Shown here: positions 1 to 7,863 of the stretch, one piece after another
How positions within the stretch are numbered: the first letter of the stretch is position 1
Layout: each line of letters starts with the position of its first letter
Assembly (NCBI RefSeq): GCF_001546855.1
Contig: NZ_KQ958198.1
Span: forward strand, 1 to 56,243
Direction: 5' to 3'
Length of the DNA: 56,243 bases
DNA from: Megasphaera sp. MJR8396C
GTDB lineage: Bacteria; Bacillota; Negativicutes; Veillonellales; Megasphaeraceae
The notes under the pieces: generated by a model
Databases searched by the model: none
What the model saw: the letters and a program-made list of their open reading frames with translations, nothing else
Told to the model about the DNA's origin: nothing
Translations under genes and position numbers: made by a program

Positions 1-252
1 GCCCGGGCAGTCAACGTGTGCATAGTGACGTTTGTCCGTTTCATATTCAACGTGTGCCGTATTGATCGTAATACCGCGTTCACGTTCTTCCGGAGCTTTG
101 TCGATGTCGGCATAGTCTTCGAATTTAGCGTAGCCTTTTTCAGCCAAAACTTTGGTGATGGCTGCCGTTAAGGTCGTTTTGCCATGGTCGACGTGACCAA
201 TCGTACCGATGTTGACATGCGGTTTTGTTCTTTCAAAATGTTCTTTTGCCAT
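1..252 (-). CDS. tuf: elongation factor Tu, N-terminal part (gene runs off the window)
   Basis: The first 84 codons of EF-Tu, the GTPase that delivers aminoacyl-tRNA to the ribosome. The start ATG at 252-250 follows an AAGGAGG-type ribosome binding site about ten bases upstream. The translation shows the G1 P-loop GHVDHGKT near residues 19-26, the switch I region with ERERGITI, and the HVDCPG of the G3 motif at the window edge. The gene lies directly downstream of five tRNA genes on the same strand, the same tRNA-tufB arrangement known from E. coli, so it is probably cotranscribed with them. Identification is near certain. The rest of the gene is outside the window. Confidence 0.98.
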   Translation of the reverse strand, partial: MAKEHFERTKPHVNIGTIGHVDHGKTTLTAAITKVLAEKGYAKFEDYADIDKAPEERERGITINTAHVEYETDKRHYAHVDCPG

Positions 253-393
253 GATAATCAATTCCTCCTTTAAAAAACATCTATCCACTTGCATTTTATC
301 ACATATCCATATTCTTTGCTAAAAAAAACAGTAAATTCAGCAAAAAATATTTCTGCATATAGAAATAACCCCGTATGAACGAGGTTATCGGTG

Positions 394-470
394 TGGTGGC
401 GGCTCGGAGATTCGAACTCTGGACACTGCGGGTATGAACCGCATGCTCTAGCCAACTGAGCTAAGCCGCC
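394..470 (-). tRNA. tRNA-Met (CAT), elongator
   Basis: Cloverleaf on the minus strand with acceptor GGCGGCT pairing with AGCCGCC, the TAGCTC D-arm start, anticodon stem TGCGG/CCGCA, anticodon CAT (plus-strand 434-436) and an encoded CCA at 394-396. The paired first base and normal D-arm mark it as elongator rather than initiator. A tRNA-Ile2 with a modified CAT anticodon cannot be fully excluded. It is the last tRNA before tuf. Confidence 0.93.
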
Positions 471-475
471 ATGTG

Positions 476-551
476 TGGAGCTATTGACCGGGATTGAACC
501 GGTGACCTTATCCTTACCAAGGATACGCTCTACCGACTGAGCTACAACAGC
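476..551 (-). tRNA. tRNA-Thr (GGT)
   Basis: Acceptor GCTGTTG pairs with CAATAGC with one G-U pair. The anticodon loop TTGGTAA gives anticodon GGT. The discriminator is T and CCA is encoded at 476-478. It sits between tRNA-Met and tRNA-fMet in the same cluster. Confidence 0.95.
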
Positions 552-611
552 TTGTATACAGGTCAAAGCCTTGTATGAAGTTGTTTCTTACTAAGACTAG
601 TAAAAAAAATT

Positions 612-687
<76 letters not shown>

Positions 688-691
688 ACAT

Positions 692-777
692 TGGTGGTGG
701 GGGAAGGATTCGAACCTTCGAAGGCGAACGCCGGCAGATTTACAGTCTGCTCCCTTTAGCCACTCGGGAACCCCACC
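692..777 (-). tRNA. tRNA-Tyr (GTA)
   Basis: An 86-nt class II tRNA with a long variable arm. Acceptor GGTGGGG pairs with CCCCACC. Anticodon stem-loop CAGACTGTAAATCTG gives GTA. CCA is encoded at 692-694. Confidence 0.96.
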
Positions 778-783
778 ATTTTT

Positions 784-859
<76 letters not shown>

Positions 860-883
860 TTATCGTTCCATAGAACATAGTCT

Positions 884-912
884 ATTATAGCTAAGACTTG
901 ATGTTCTGTCAA
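884..912 (-). promoter_or_regulatory. proximal promoter of the tRNA-tuf operon
   Basis: On the minus strand TTGACA (912-907), a 17-base spacer, then TATAAT (889-884), a perfect sigma-70-type promoter. Transcription would start about 17 bases before tRNA-Thr(TGT). Confidence 0.88.
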
Positions 913-991
913 GAACTTTCATCAGTTTCTCGTCCATTTTCTTCGAAATCAAAAGTGTTTTTGTTCTCTCAGAAGAACCGCTGACTTAATT

Positions 992-1020
992 AGTATACTA
1001 CACCGCCTTGAATAATGCAA
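992..1020 (-). promoter_or_regulatory. distal promoter of the tRNA-tuf operon
   Basis: On the minus strand TTGCAT (1020-1015), a 17-base spacer, then TATACT (997-992). It lies about 108 bases upstream of the proximal promoter, giving a tandem arrangement as expected for a highly expressed stable RNA/tuf operon. The stretch 913-991 between the two promoters holds nothing else I recognise. Confidence 0.75.
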
Positions 1021-1057
1021 GCACTTTTTTTATTTTTTTCGCTCTCTTTGTGAGATG

Positions 1058-1090
1058 AAAAAAACGCAGCACGTTATCCTTCGTGCTGCG
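1058..1090 (-). terminator. intrinsic terminator of the dnaB operon, overlapping the dnaB stop
   Basis: On the minus strand the 9-bp stem CGCAGCACG (1090-1082) / CGTGCTGCG (1073-1065) is followed by seven T. The left arm encodes the last dnaB codons and the stop codon lies in the loop. Confidence 0.88.
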
Positions 1091-2402
1091 TATCCAAGTT
1101 GAGGAACAAGGTAAATTCATTTTTAAAGTAAAGCTTGACCGATCCGACCGGGCCGTTACGGTGCTTGGCCAGGATGACTTCGGTAATGTGCTGATTCTCC
1201 GTTTCCTTATCGTAGTAGTCTTCTCGATATAAGAAGGAGACGATGTCCGCATCCTGTTCAAGGGCCCCCGATTCACGGAGGTCACTGAGCATAGGCCGTT
1301 TATCCTGACGGCTTTCTACGCTTCGGCTGAGCTGGGACAAGGCGATCAAAGGCACCTTGAGTTCTCGGGCTAAGGCTTTCAGCGATCGGGAAATCTCAGA
1401 GATTTCCTGCTGGCGGCTTTCCGAGTTTCGTCCCTGCATGAGCTGCAGGTAGTCGACGATGATGAGGTCCAGGCCGTGTTCTGACTTGAGCCGCCGGGCC
1501 TTGGAGCGCATCTCGGCGACGGAAATCCCCGGCGTATCGTCGATGTAGACCGGCGATTCGTAGAGTTTATCGCAGGCATCGGTAAGCCGAGACCATTCGT
1601 CGTCACTGTTGAGCTGGCCCGTGCGCAGCTTTTGCGAATCGATGTGGGCAATCTGGCAGAGCAGTCGCTGTACGAGCTGCTCCTGCGACATTTCCAGCGA
1701 AAAGAAGGCTACGGTCTTGCGCTGACGGACGCCGACGTTCTGGGCGATGTTCAGGGTAAAGGCCGTCTTGCCCATACTGGGACGGGCGGCGACGAGGATA
1801 AGGTCTGACGGCTGAAGGCCCGAAGTCATGCGGTCCAGGTCGCGAAAGCCCGTAGGAAGGCCTGTAAGGCCGGCTTTATTTTCATAGAGCTTAGTAATTT
1901 TATCGAGGGTCGTTTCGACGACGGCGCCGACGGAGGCGAAGTCGCCGCGATTTTTCGTATCCGACAACTGCAGGATCTTTCGTTCTGCATCGTCGAGGAG
2001 GTCTTCCGGTTCCTTTTCCCCGTCGTAGGCTTCGGTCGTCAATTCGGTACACGTCGAAATGAGTTTCCGCGCCAAGGCTTTTTCAGAAACGATGTTGGCG
2101 TGGTACTCGATATTGGCCGCCGTCGCTACCAAATTGGGCAGCTGCAGGACGTATTCGACGCCGCCAACATCGTCGAGGCGTTTCATGCGCCGCAATTCTT
2201 CCGTTAAAGTAATGACGTCGATTTCTTTATTTTCCCGATGGAGATGCTCCATGCCTTCAAAGATGACGCGGTGCACGTCTCGATAAAAGTCGTGAGACTG
2301 CAGCCGTTCCATGGCCAGGATAACGGCATCGTGGCTGAGGAGCATGGCGCCGAGAACAGCTTGTTCAGCTTCGACATTCTGCGGTGGCACCCGCTGTTCC
2401 AT
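1074..2402 (-). CDS. dnaB: replicative DNA helicase DnaB
   Basis: 442-residue hexameric 5'-3' helicase that unwinds the chromosome at the replication fork. The N-terminal DnaB domain begins with the typical PPQNVEAEQAVLGAML. The RecA-like C-terminal domain carries the Walker A motif ARPSMGKTAF near residue 207, Walker B-type LIIVDYLQLM, and the H4-type SQLSRSVE segment. Length is normal for the family. The start ATG (2402-2400) is one base after the stop of the upstream Lon-type protease gene, so the two are cotranscribed. It is the last gene of the block that begins with rnjA and ends at a terminator hairpin overlapping its own stop codon. Identification is certain. Confidence 0.98.
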   Translation of the reverse strand: MEQRVPPQNVEAEQAVLGAMLLSHDAVILAMERLQSHDFYRDVHRVIFEGMEHLHRENKEIDVITLTEELRRMKRLDDVGGVEYVLQLPNLVATAANIEYHANIVSEKALARKLISTCTELTTEAYDGEKEPEDLLDDAERKILQLSDTKNRGDFASVGAVVETTLDKITKLYENKAGLTGLPTGFRDLDRMTSGLQPSDLILVAARPSMGKTAFTLNIAQNVGVRQRKTVAFFSLEMSQEQLVQRLLCQIAHIDSQKLRTGQLNSDDEWSRLTDACDKLYESPVYIDDTPGISVAEMRSKARRLKSEHGLDLIIVDYLQLMQGRNSESRQQEISEISRSLKALARELKVPLIALSQLSRSVESRQDKRPMLSDLRESGALEQDADIVSFLYREDYYDKETENQHITEVILAKHRNGPVGSVKLYFKNEFTLFLNLDTQHEG

Positions 2403-2403
2403 A

Positions 2404-4323
2404 CTATGATTCCCCCTGTTTGACCAACATCAATTTCAATACGTCGTCAATATCAGCGGCATAATGGATATCGAGCCCCAAATGGCGTTCCGGAATGTCA
2501 TGGCTGTTTTCCTTGGGGATGATGATGCCCTTCATGCCGGCCTGGCAGGCGCCGTAGGCTTTTTCAAAGACGCCGCCGACAGGTTTGACCTGGCCTTGAA
2601 TGGAGATTTCCCCGGTGAGGGCCATGTCCTGACGGACGGGGACGCCGGTAACGGCTGAAATGAGGGCCGTCGTAATGGCGCAGCCAGCCGACGGGCCATC
2701 GATGTTACCGCCGCCGACAAAGTTGATGTTGACGTCGTAATCGGAAAGTTCTTTTCCCGTCACCCGGCGCATGACTGCTGCCGCATTGAACATGGAGTCC
2801 TTGGCCATCGAGCCTGCCGTATCGTTGAACCGGTAGTACCCCTTCCCCGGTTCCCGGGCCGGAAAGGCAACGGCTTCGATTTCAATGGCAGAGCCCAGGT
2901 AGCCGGCGACGCCAAGGCCGAAAACCTTGCCGACGACGGGCATATTGCTGGCCTTTTCGGTCACATAGGGAACGAGGCGGCTGATCTGGGCGACGCGGCG
3001 AACGTGGTCTTTCGTAATGCGGACCTGATCTTTTTTCCCCGATTGGAAAACAGCCAGGCCATAGGTGTCGGCCAGGATATTGACGGCTTTTCGCCCTTCA
3101 ATGGTAAATTCGGCGATGGATTTGGCAACGCCGTCTTCAAGGTCAGCTCCCAGTTGTTCCGCTGCATGAGAAACGATCTTTTCGATGTCCGTCGGAATGA
3201 GGGGTTCAAAAAAGATTTCGGCACAACGCGAGCGGATAGCCGGGTTGATTTCCGACGGGTCCCTCGTCGTAGCGCCGATGAGGATAAAGTCCGCCGGTGC
3301 CCCTTCGGCAAAGAGCCGCCGGATATATTGGGGAACGTTAGGGTCGTCTTCATCATAGTAAGCCGACTCAAAGCGAACCCGTTTATCTTCCATGACTTTC
3401 AACAATTTATTGAGCAGCATCGGATCCATTTCACCGATTTCATCGATGAACAGGATGCCGCCGTGGGCTTCGGTGACGAGGCCCGGTTTCGGTTCCGGGA
3501 TGCCCGTATCGGCCAAGTCGCGGCGAGCCCCCTGATAAATCGGATCGTGGACCGAACCGATGAGTGGATTGGTCATATCCCGCGAATCCCAGCGAAGGGT
3601 CGTCCCGTCCGTTTCCACGAAAGGAGCCTTGGGGCCGAAGGGCGTGAAGGCCAGTTTCTTCGCTTCATCGAGGACGATGCGGGCCGCCGTCGTCTTGCCG
3701 ACGCCAGGCGGTCCATAGAGCAGCAGGTGCTGAGGATAGACAGAAGCCAGTTTGCTTTGCATGGCTTCGACGGCCCGTTCCTGACCGACGATGGCACTGA
3801 GCCGTTTCGGCCGCACCCGTTCCATGACCGATTCCGTAAGTTCTACCTTTTCGAGATCGTCTAATGCTTTCAGTTTGCGCTTGGTCTGCTGCGTTTCTAC
3901 GTCGTGCAGTTCTTCCTTGATGAGTTCCATCTTGATTTCCCGCACGTATTCCTGCTGCTTTTCGTCCATGCGCTGGGTGATTTTCTTTTCCAGTCGTTCT
4001 TCAACGGCCTGGCGGGCCAGCATTTCAGCGAGGACCATTTCGAGCTCATTGAGGACATTGATGACTTCGTCGTCACCGGGCACCTTGTCATACGATACAT
4101 CTTCATAAATGAGGCGCTGGAGACCGACCAGGCGCTGGCGCGGATCTTCAGAGTGGATGTACGACAGGGCCGAGTATTTACTGGCACGGAGGACCATTTT
4201 TTCAGACCCTATAAGGCCAGTAAAAGCGCCATAAAGCACGTTAACCTGCCGGCGGAGTTCTTCCTCCGCCGTAGGTTCTAAGTACTTATGGCGCTGTAAC
4301 AGTTTATCCAATAATTCTTTCAT
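2404..4323 (-). CDS. ATP-dependent Lon-type protease (LonB/LonC-like)
   Basis: 639-residue AAA+ serine protease of the short Lon type, which lacks the large N-terminal substrate domain of LonA. It starts with about 180 residues including a charged helical stretch (residues 110-150). The AAA+ module follows, with Walker A GPPGVGKTT near 205 and a Walker B-like GGILFIDEIGEM. The C-terminal protease domain has the serine motif DGPSAG near 552 and the lysine in KPVGGVFEK near 594, forming the Ser-Lys dyad. Length fits the LonC-like family of Firmicutes better than the shorter LonB. It sits between rplI and dnaB in a tight operon; a role in protein quality control is inferred from the family. Confidence 0.93.
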   Translation of the reverse strand: MKELLDKLLQRHKYLEPTAEEELRRQVNVLYGAFTGLIGSEKMVLRASKYSALSYIHSEDPRQRLVGLQRLIYEDVSYDKVPGDDEVINVLNELEMVLAEMLARQAVEERLEKKITQRMDEKQQEYVREIKMELIKEELHDVETQQTKRKLKALDDLEKVELTESVMERVRPKRLSAIVGQERAVEAMQSKLASVYPQHLLLYGPPGVGKTTAARIVLDEAKKLAFTPFGPKAPFVETDGTTLRWDSRDMTNPLIGSVHDPIYQGARRDLADTGIPEPKPGLVTEAHGGILFIDEIGEMDPMLLNKLLKVMEDKRVRFESAYYDEDDPNVPQYIRRLFAEGAPADFILIGATTRDPSEINPAIRSRCAEIFFEPLIPTDIEKIVSHAAEQLGADLEDGVAKSIAEFTIEGRKAVNILADTYGLAVFQSGKKDQVRITKDHVRRVAQISRLVPYVTEKASNMPVVGKVFGLGVAGYLGSAIEIEAVAFPAREPGKGYYRFNDTAGSMAKDSMFNAAAVMRRVTGKELSDYDVNINFVGGGNIDGPSAGCAITTALISAVTGVPVRQDMALTGEISIQGQVKPVGGVFEKAYGACQAGMKGIIIPKENSHDIPERHLGLDIHYAADIDDVLKLMLVKQGES

Positions 4324-4346
4324 TGTAACCTCTTAGGGCTGGCAAA

Positions 4347-4793
4347 TCAGCCTTCTACAACGTGTATTTTAATGACACTGGTAATGGTCGGATGAACGCG
4401 GATGGTGACATCGTAGTCGCCGACGGATTTGATCGGTTCCTTGATTTCAACCTTCTTCTTGTCGAGGTCGATGTCATACTGTTCCTTGGCAGCGTCACTG
4501 ATATTTTTCCCGGTAATGGCTCCGAAGACTTTGCCGCCTTCACCGACTTTAACGGGAATCGTAAGTTCTACTTTCTTGAGCTGGCTGGCCAGGATGACGG
4601 CTTCATCCGAAGCGACCTGAGCCTTATGCTGAGCCGCAGCTTTCTTCTGCTTGGCATCGTTGATATTTTCCGACGTGCCCGGCGAAGCTAATTTACGGGG
4701 CAGGAGGAAATTGCGGCCATAGCCTTCGGAGACTTCGACGATATCTCCTTTTTTCCCGAGTTTCTTAACATCTTCTAATAAGATAACCTTCAT
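4347..4793 (-). CDS. rplI: 50S ribosomal protein L9
   Basis: 148-residue L9, a two-domain 23S rRNA-binding protein of the large subunit. The N-terminal domain has the signature MKVILLEDVKKLGKKG followed by EGYGRNFLLPRKLA. A long helical linker (about residues 41-75) leads to the C-terminal domain with GKVFGAIT. The start ATG overlaps the stop of gdpP by four bases (ATGA), so it is translationally coupled. The gdpP-rplI-dnaB order is conserved in many Firmicutes; here a Lon-type protease gene is inserted before dnaB. Confidence 0.98.
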   Translation of the reverse strand: MKVILLEDVKKLGKKGDIVEVSEGYGRNFLLPRKLASPGTSENINDAKQKKAAAQHKAQVASDEAVILASQLKKVELTIPVKVGEGGKVFGAITGKNISDAAKEQYDIDLDKKKVEIKEPIKSVGDYDVTIRVHPTITSVIKIHVVEG

Positions 4794-6805
4794 TTTTCAT
4801 CAATCTCCTTATTTTTATCTAAAATCTCATGGAGAGCCGCCATGACGACGTCTTGTGCTTCTTCCATCGTACGCCCTTTGACCTGGGCGCCGGCTACGGT
4901 GCGGTGACCGCCGCCGCCGATGGCTTCCATGACGAGTTGTACGTTAATATCGCCTCGCGACCGGGCACTGACGCCAATATAGCCGTCGTCGAGGTAGTAA
5001 AACGTGAAGCTGGCTTCAACCTTGTCGATGTTGACCAAGGCATCGGCTGCCTGGGCGGCAATGATCATGGCATTGGCCAGGCCCTTGGGACAGCTGGCGA
5101 CGGCGATGCCGTCTTTGATGCGAGCGCCTGACAGGATGGCGGCCCGATCTTTTACGGTATCAAAATCGCAGCTGAACAGATCGCGGACGATGTCGGGATC
5201 GGCCCCGCAGCGGCGCAGATAGGAGGCGGCATCAAAGGTGCGCACCCCGGTCTGGACGGCGAAGTTCTTGGTATCGACGACGATACCCGCATAGAGGGCC
5301 GTCGCTTCGATTTTAGCCAAGTCGACATCTTCCTGGAAATATTGCAAGAGTTCGGTTACGAGTTCACTCGTCGACGAACTTGACGTTTCGGTATACGTGA
5401 GCAGCGGTTTTTGGATAAAATCCGAGCTGCGGCGATGGTGATCGATGACGACGCGGTGATCGGTCTTGGTTAAAAGAGCCGGTGCCGCCGTCATATCCGG
5501 CCGATGGGTATCGGTGATAAACAGCAGGGTCTGGTTATTGCAAAGCTTTTCTGCCGTTTCAGGTGAAATAATCAAGTCCTTAAAGTCAGGATCATCCATC
5601 AGTTCCGACGTGAGACGCTGCACGGCATCGGTTTGATCGCTGAGGACGACATGGACCGGCTTTTCAGCCAGACGGGCCATGTGGGCGACACCGACGGCAG
5701 CGCCGAGGCTGTCATAATCTTCCCGTTCGTGACCCATGACCAAAACCAGTTCACTGTTATCGATGAGTTCATGGATAGCCTGGGATACGACGCGGGCCCG
5801 GACGCGAGTGTTCTTTTCGATGCTTCGCGTCTTGCCGCCATAAAAATGAGGCGAACCGTCGTCTTCATAGACGACGACCTGGTCCCCACCCCGACCTAAG
5901 GCCAGATCCAAACCGGCCCGGGCCTTATCGGCCAATTCATTGAAGTCGGCTTTACCGGCTGCGATGACATCGCTCGGGAAGAGGGCCACGCCCATACTGA
6001 TGGTGACGGGGATCTGATTGACCGTATGGATGGCGCGGATTTTTTCTAAAAAGGCAAAGTTGTTCTCTTTATAAAACTCCAACGTTTCCCGGCTCATACA
6101 GGCGATGTACTTTTCATTACCGTAGCCGCGAATGAAGCAGTTATGCCCCGACAGTTCGCCGATGAGGGCGTTGTTGACATTGGTCACCAGCGTCGCCCGC
6201 TGGACCGCCGTCATCCCCTTGGCGACTTCTTCCATATTGTCGATTTCAATATCGCAAAAGACAGGGACGGCTGCCAAAGAGTTTATCTTCTGCCGTTCCG
6301 TATCGGTAATATCTTCAAAGTAAAGGATGAGATAGTTGTCATCTTCTGCCGCTTCGGTCTGCAAGTATTTATAGACGACGCGGTAGTACCGTTCGCTAAT
6401 GTGTTCAAAGAAGTAGCCCGATTTCCCCCAAAATTTATCAACTTTCAAATTGGGCATGATGTGATCCAGCTTCTGATCATTGTCGATATCGCCTACCCAG
6501 TCGCGAAAAACGCTGTTGGCCCAGCACAGATTGGACTGCATATCGATGATGGCAATGCCGATGGGAAGGTTCTGCACGGCATAGGTCGACGCCTGATCGA
6601 CGCTGCGCGAAATGGCATCGAAAAATTGGCTTATTTCTCGGCTGCGTTCATTATGATTCTTGCGGGTCAGGACGTAGGCACCGCCGGTCAGGATGACTGC
6701 CAACAGGGCAATGATCCAATTGTAGACGGCAATGACAAGAATCAGCAAGACAGTAATCAGGAAAAAAGGGCCGTCCGACCGTCTTGACAGCAAATTTTTA
6801 AACAT
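4790..6805 (-). CDS. gdpP: c-di-AMP phosphodiesterase GdpP (PAS-GGDEF-DHH/DHHA1)
   Basis: 671-residue membrane enzyme predicted to hydrolyse cyclic di-AMP. Two membrane segments lie at residues 15-45, followed by a PAS-like domain (about 65-165) and a degenerate GGDEF domain (about 170-300). The DHH phosphoesterase domain contains GHEREDYDSLGAA and VIDHHRRSSDF, and the DHHA1 domain has GGGGHRTVAGA near the C terminus. Domain order and length match GdpP/YybT. The start ATG follows GCAGGGGGCGG in the gap after yybS, and the stop overlaps rplI by four bases. The GGDEF motif itself is not canonical, as is usual for this family. Confidence 0.95.
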   Translation of the reverse strand: MFKNLLSRRSDGPFFLITVLLILVIAVYNWIIALLAVILTGGAYVLTRKNHNERSREISQFFDAISRSVDQASTYAVQNLPIGIAIIDMQSNLCWANSVFRDWVGDIDNDQKLDHIMPNLKVDKFWGKSGYFFEHISERYYRVVYKYLQTEAAEDDNYLILYFEDITDTERQKINSLAAVPVFCDIEIDNMEEVAKGMTAVQRATLVTNVNNALIGELSGHNCFIRGYGNEKYIACMSRETLEFYKENNFAFLEKIRAIHTVNQIPVTISMGVALFPSDVIAAGKADFNELADKARAGLDLALGRGGDQVVVYEDDGSPHFYGGKTRSIEKNTRVRARVVSQAIHELIDNSELVLVMGHEREDYDSLGAAVGVAHMARLAEKPVHVVLSDQTDAVQRLTSELMDDPDFKDLIISPETAEKLCNNQTLLFITDTHRPDMTAAPALLTKTDHRVVIDHHRRSSDFIQKPLLTYTETSSSSTSELVTELLQYFQEDVDLAKIEATALYAGIVVDTKNFAVQTGVRTFDAASYLRRCGADPDIVRDLFSCDFDTVKDRAAILSGARIKDGIAVASCPKGLANAMIIAAQAADALVNIDKVEASFTFYYLDDGYIGVSARSRGDINVQLVMEAIGGGGHRTVAGAQVKGRTMEEAQDVVMAALHEILDKNKEIDEK

Positions 6806-6823
6806 GGTTCCGCCCCCTGCATA

Positions 6824-7780
6824 CTAACGTATGTAATCTTTTTTTCTATAGTTCGCAAGCATGTCGAAGATACCGGCCACAAAGGCGGCATACGAAAAGA
6901 CAGGCATGACAAAAAACAAGATGAGGATCAGGGCCTGCAAGCCATTCCCCAGGTGGAAACGGCGGCTGATGAGGTACAAAATAAGGGCAATCCCCTGAAC
7001 ACAAAGAAAAAAGTAGGCAAGCTGAGAGAGATTCATACCGATGATATTGAGCCAGTCAATCTCCCGGGTAACGCCCCAATACTTCATGACCAAGGCCAAT
7101 ATATATAAGTATATCATACAACGGGGCATTTCCCAATAACGAATCGGCAAAAAGGACTGGACCGAAAAGCCCAGACGCCGCAGGATAACTTGGGAAAAGG
7201 CGATGTGGATATAGGCCATGATCATCATGCCCAAGGCAAAGAACATGGGCAGGAGAGACGGCAGTAGTTCCCGAACCTGGGCTAATTGTGCCATGGCTTC
7301 CGTCATTTGGACGTCGGACATGCCCTGGGACTTATACTGGGCTGCCATGGTATCCATGAGCTGCGTAAAAAAGTCATTGAGCTGGGTGAATATATTGATA
7401 TCCAAGGCGACGTAAGCCAAGAGGCAGGTTAAGGCAAAGGCTCCGGCAAGGACGGCCGCCACCGTTCCCAAAAGTCGTGTGGCCGACCATTGATAGCGAA
7501 AGCCGACACCTAAGGCGACGCCGACAGAACCGAAGATAATGAGCTGATACAGGGCCGTAATCGGATCGATGAAGACCCCCATAAGGACGCCGACCGTGAC
7601 TCCCAATAATACGGCATAGCGCAGACCGTACTTCATAAAGATAATGGTCATCGGCACGGGCATGATAAAGTAGCCAAAGAAAGAAAAGACAGGTACATAT
7701 GTACTTAGAAGCGCAAAAACCAGCATTATGGCGGCAAAGCAACCGGCCGTCGTCAGCGGCGTAACACGCTTCTGCTCCAT
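6824..7780 (-). CDS. yybS: YybS family DUF2232 membrane protein
   Basis: 318-residue integral membrane protein with about eight hydrophobic segments along its length. The internal ATG at 7780 is chosen because an AAGGGGG Shine-Dalgarno precedes it; a longer reading would begin in the untranslated leader. The DUF2232/YybS family is found upstream of gdpP and rplI in many Firmicutes and has an S-component-like fold, but its function is not settled. The gene lies 18 bases before gdpP in the same operon. Assignment rests on the membrane topology, the opening TTAGCFAAIMLVFALLSTY, and the conserved neighbourhood. Confidence 0.85.
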   Translation of the reverse strand: MEQKRVTPLTTAGCFAAIMLVFALLSTYVPVFSFFGYFIMPVPMTIIFMKYGLRYAVLLGVTVGVLMGVFIDPITALYQLIIFGSVGVALGVGFRYQWSATRLLGTVAAVLAGAFALTCLLAYVALDINIFTQLNDFFTQLMDTMAAQYKSQGMSDVQMTEAMAQLAQVRELLPSLLPMFFALGMMIMAYIHIAFSQVILRRLGFSVQSFLPIRYWEMPRCMIYLYILALVMKYWGVTREIDWLNIIGMNLSQLAYFFLCVQGIALILYLISRRFHLGNGLQALILILFFVMPVFSYAAFVAGIFDMLANYRKKDYIR

Positions 7781-7810
7781 AAAATTTCCCCCTTCCAAAA
7801 AAACTGCGAA

Positions 7811-7839
7811 ACAGCGGAGACAAGAGATGCCTCCGCTGT
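7811..7839 (-). terminator. hairpin between rnjA and yybS (possible attenuator)
   Basis: A 9-bp perfect stem ACAGCGGAG / CTCCGCTGT with an 11-base loop. A run of seven T begins eight bases after the stem on the minus strand, so it is not a clean terminator. It may only partly reduce read-through from rnjA into yybS-gdpP-rplI-lon-dnaB. Confidence 0.4.
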
Positions 7840-7863
7840 CACAGTACAACTATATTTCACGTT

